From contig CATLGN010000114.1 in NCBI GenBank assembly GCA_949935685.1, positions 1 through 6,014 of the forward strand: a DNA stretch of 6,014 bases, given 5' to 3'. The position numbers and the translations under genes were made by a program. Within the stretch, counting starts at the first letter, position 1, and every line of letters begins with the position of its first letter. Source of the DNA: an uncultured Lachnospiraceae bacterium (GTDB lineage: Bacteria > Bacillota > Clostridia > Lachnospirales > Lachnospiraceae). This document shows positions 5,928 to 6,014 of this stretch, piece after piece. A model generated the notes under the pieces. It had not been told where the DNA came from and ran no database searches. It was given only the letters and a program-made list of their open reading frames with translations.

Positions 5928-6014
5928 GAAAATTTAAAATTTTTCAATTTATCGACTTCTTACGGGCGCATATAATTTTTTACTTTGCAGGACACAGATT
6001 CCAATAAAAAATAC
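5928..6014. other. AT-rich window edge, no supported gene
   Basis: This stretch is AT-rich, with A/T runs at 5930-5950 and 5976-5985. On the minus strand a frame is open from the window edge to a TAA at 5951-5949, but 21 codons with no recognisable motif do not support a gene call. Confidence 0.3.

Noticed and set aside
5949..6014. Possible C-terminal end of a minus-strand gene (for example a regulator of the MATE gene)
   Set aside because: There are only 21 codons, with no motif, and the other two frames are also open for part of this stretch. It cannot be supported from this window.

Overview
The window looks like chromosomal DNA of a Firmicute, most likely a clostridial (Lachnospiraceae-like) anaerobe. 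The reasons are strong AAAGGAG-type ribosome binding sites, sigma-A-type TTGACA/TATAAT promoters, a clostridial-type YbaK protein, a FIST/chemotaxis-type gene pair and mixed base composition. The taxon is an inference from style and families, not from a marker gene.

Layout. (1) Positions 2-1207 (+) hold the 3' part of an NCS2 (AzgA/PbuG-type) purine permease whose start lies left of the window. (2) A bidirectional terminator at 1225-1264 separates it from a convergent YbaK/EbsC-family aminoacyl-tRNA deacylase gene (1263-1745, -). (3) Positions 1746-2370 have no convincing protein gene but are not empty. A consensus extended -10 promoter (1777-1805, +) points into a very large imperfect inverted repeat (1859-2258). 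Its arms pair over most of their length and its apex carries two further hairpins. (4) A second promoter (2278-2307) just past this element leads a two-gene operon: a FIST-domain sensor (2371-3426) and, 12 bp later, a soluble methyl-accepting chemotaxis-type signalling protein (3439-4374). (5) A bidirectional terminator at 4439-4479 closes that operon and the convergent MATE efflux gene (4554-5852, -). The MATE promoter carries two near-identical 18-bp operator-like repeats. The last ~85 bases are AT-rich and undetermined.

How the parts relate. The FIST and MCP proteins probably form one receptor split over two polypeptides: FIST binds a small ligand, and the cytoplasmic MCP hairpin signals to CheA/CheW. 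The permease, the deacylase and the MATE pump look like independent units bounded by terminators. The MATE gene is visibly more AT-rich than the rest and has its own repressor-type control.

The most interesting item is the 400-base fold-back element at 1859-2258 with its strong promoter. It is either a large, highly structured non-coding RNA or leader, or a MITE-like inverted-repeat element. I do not recognise it as any known RNA family.
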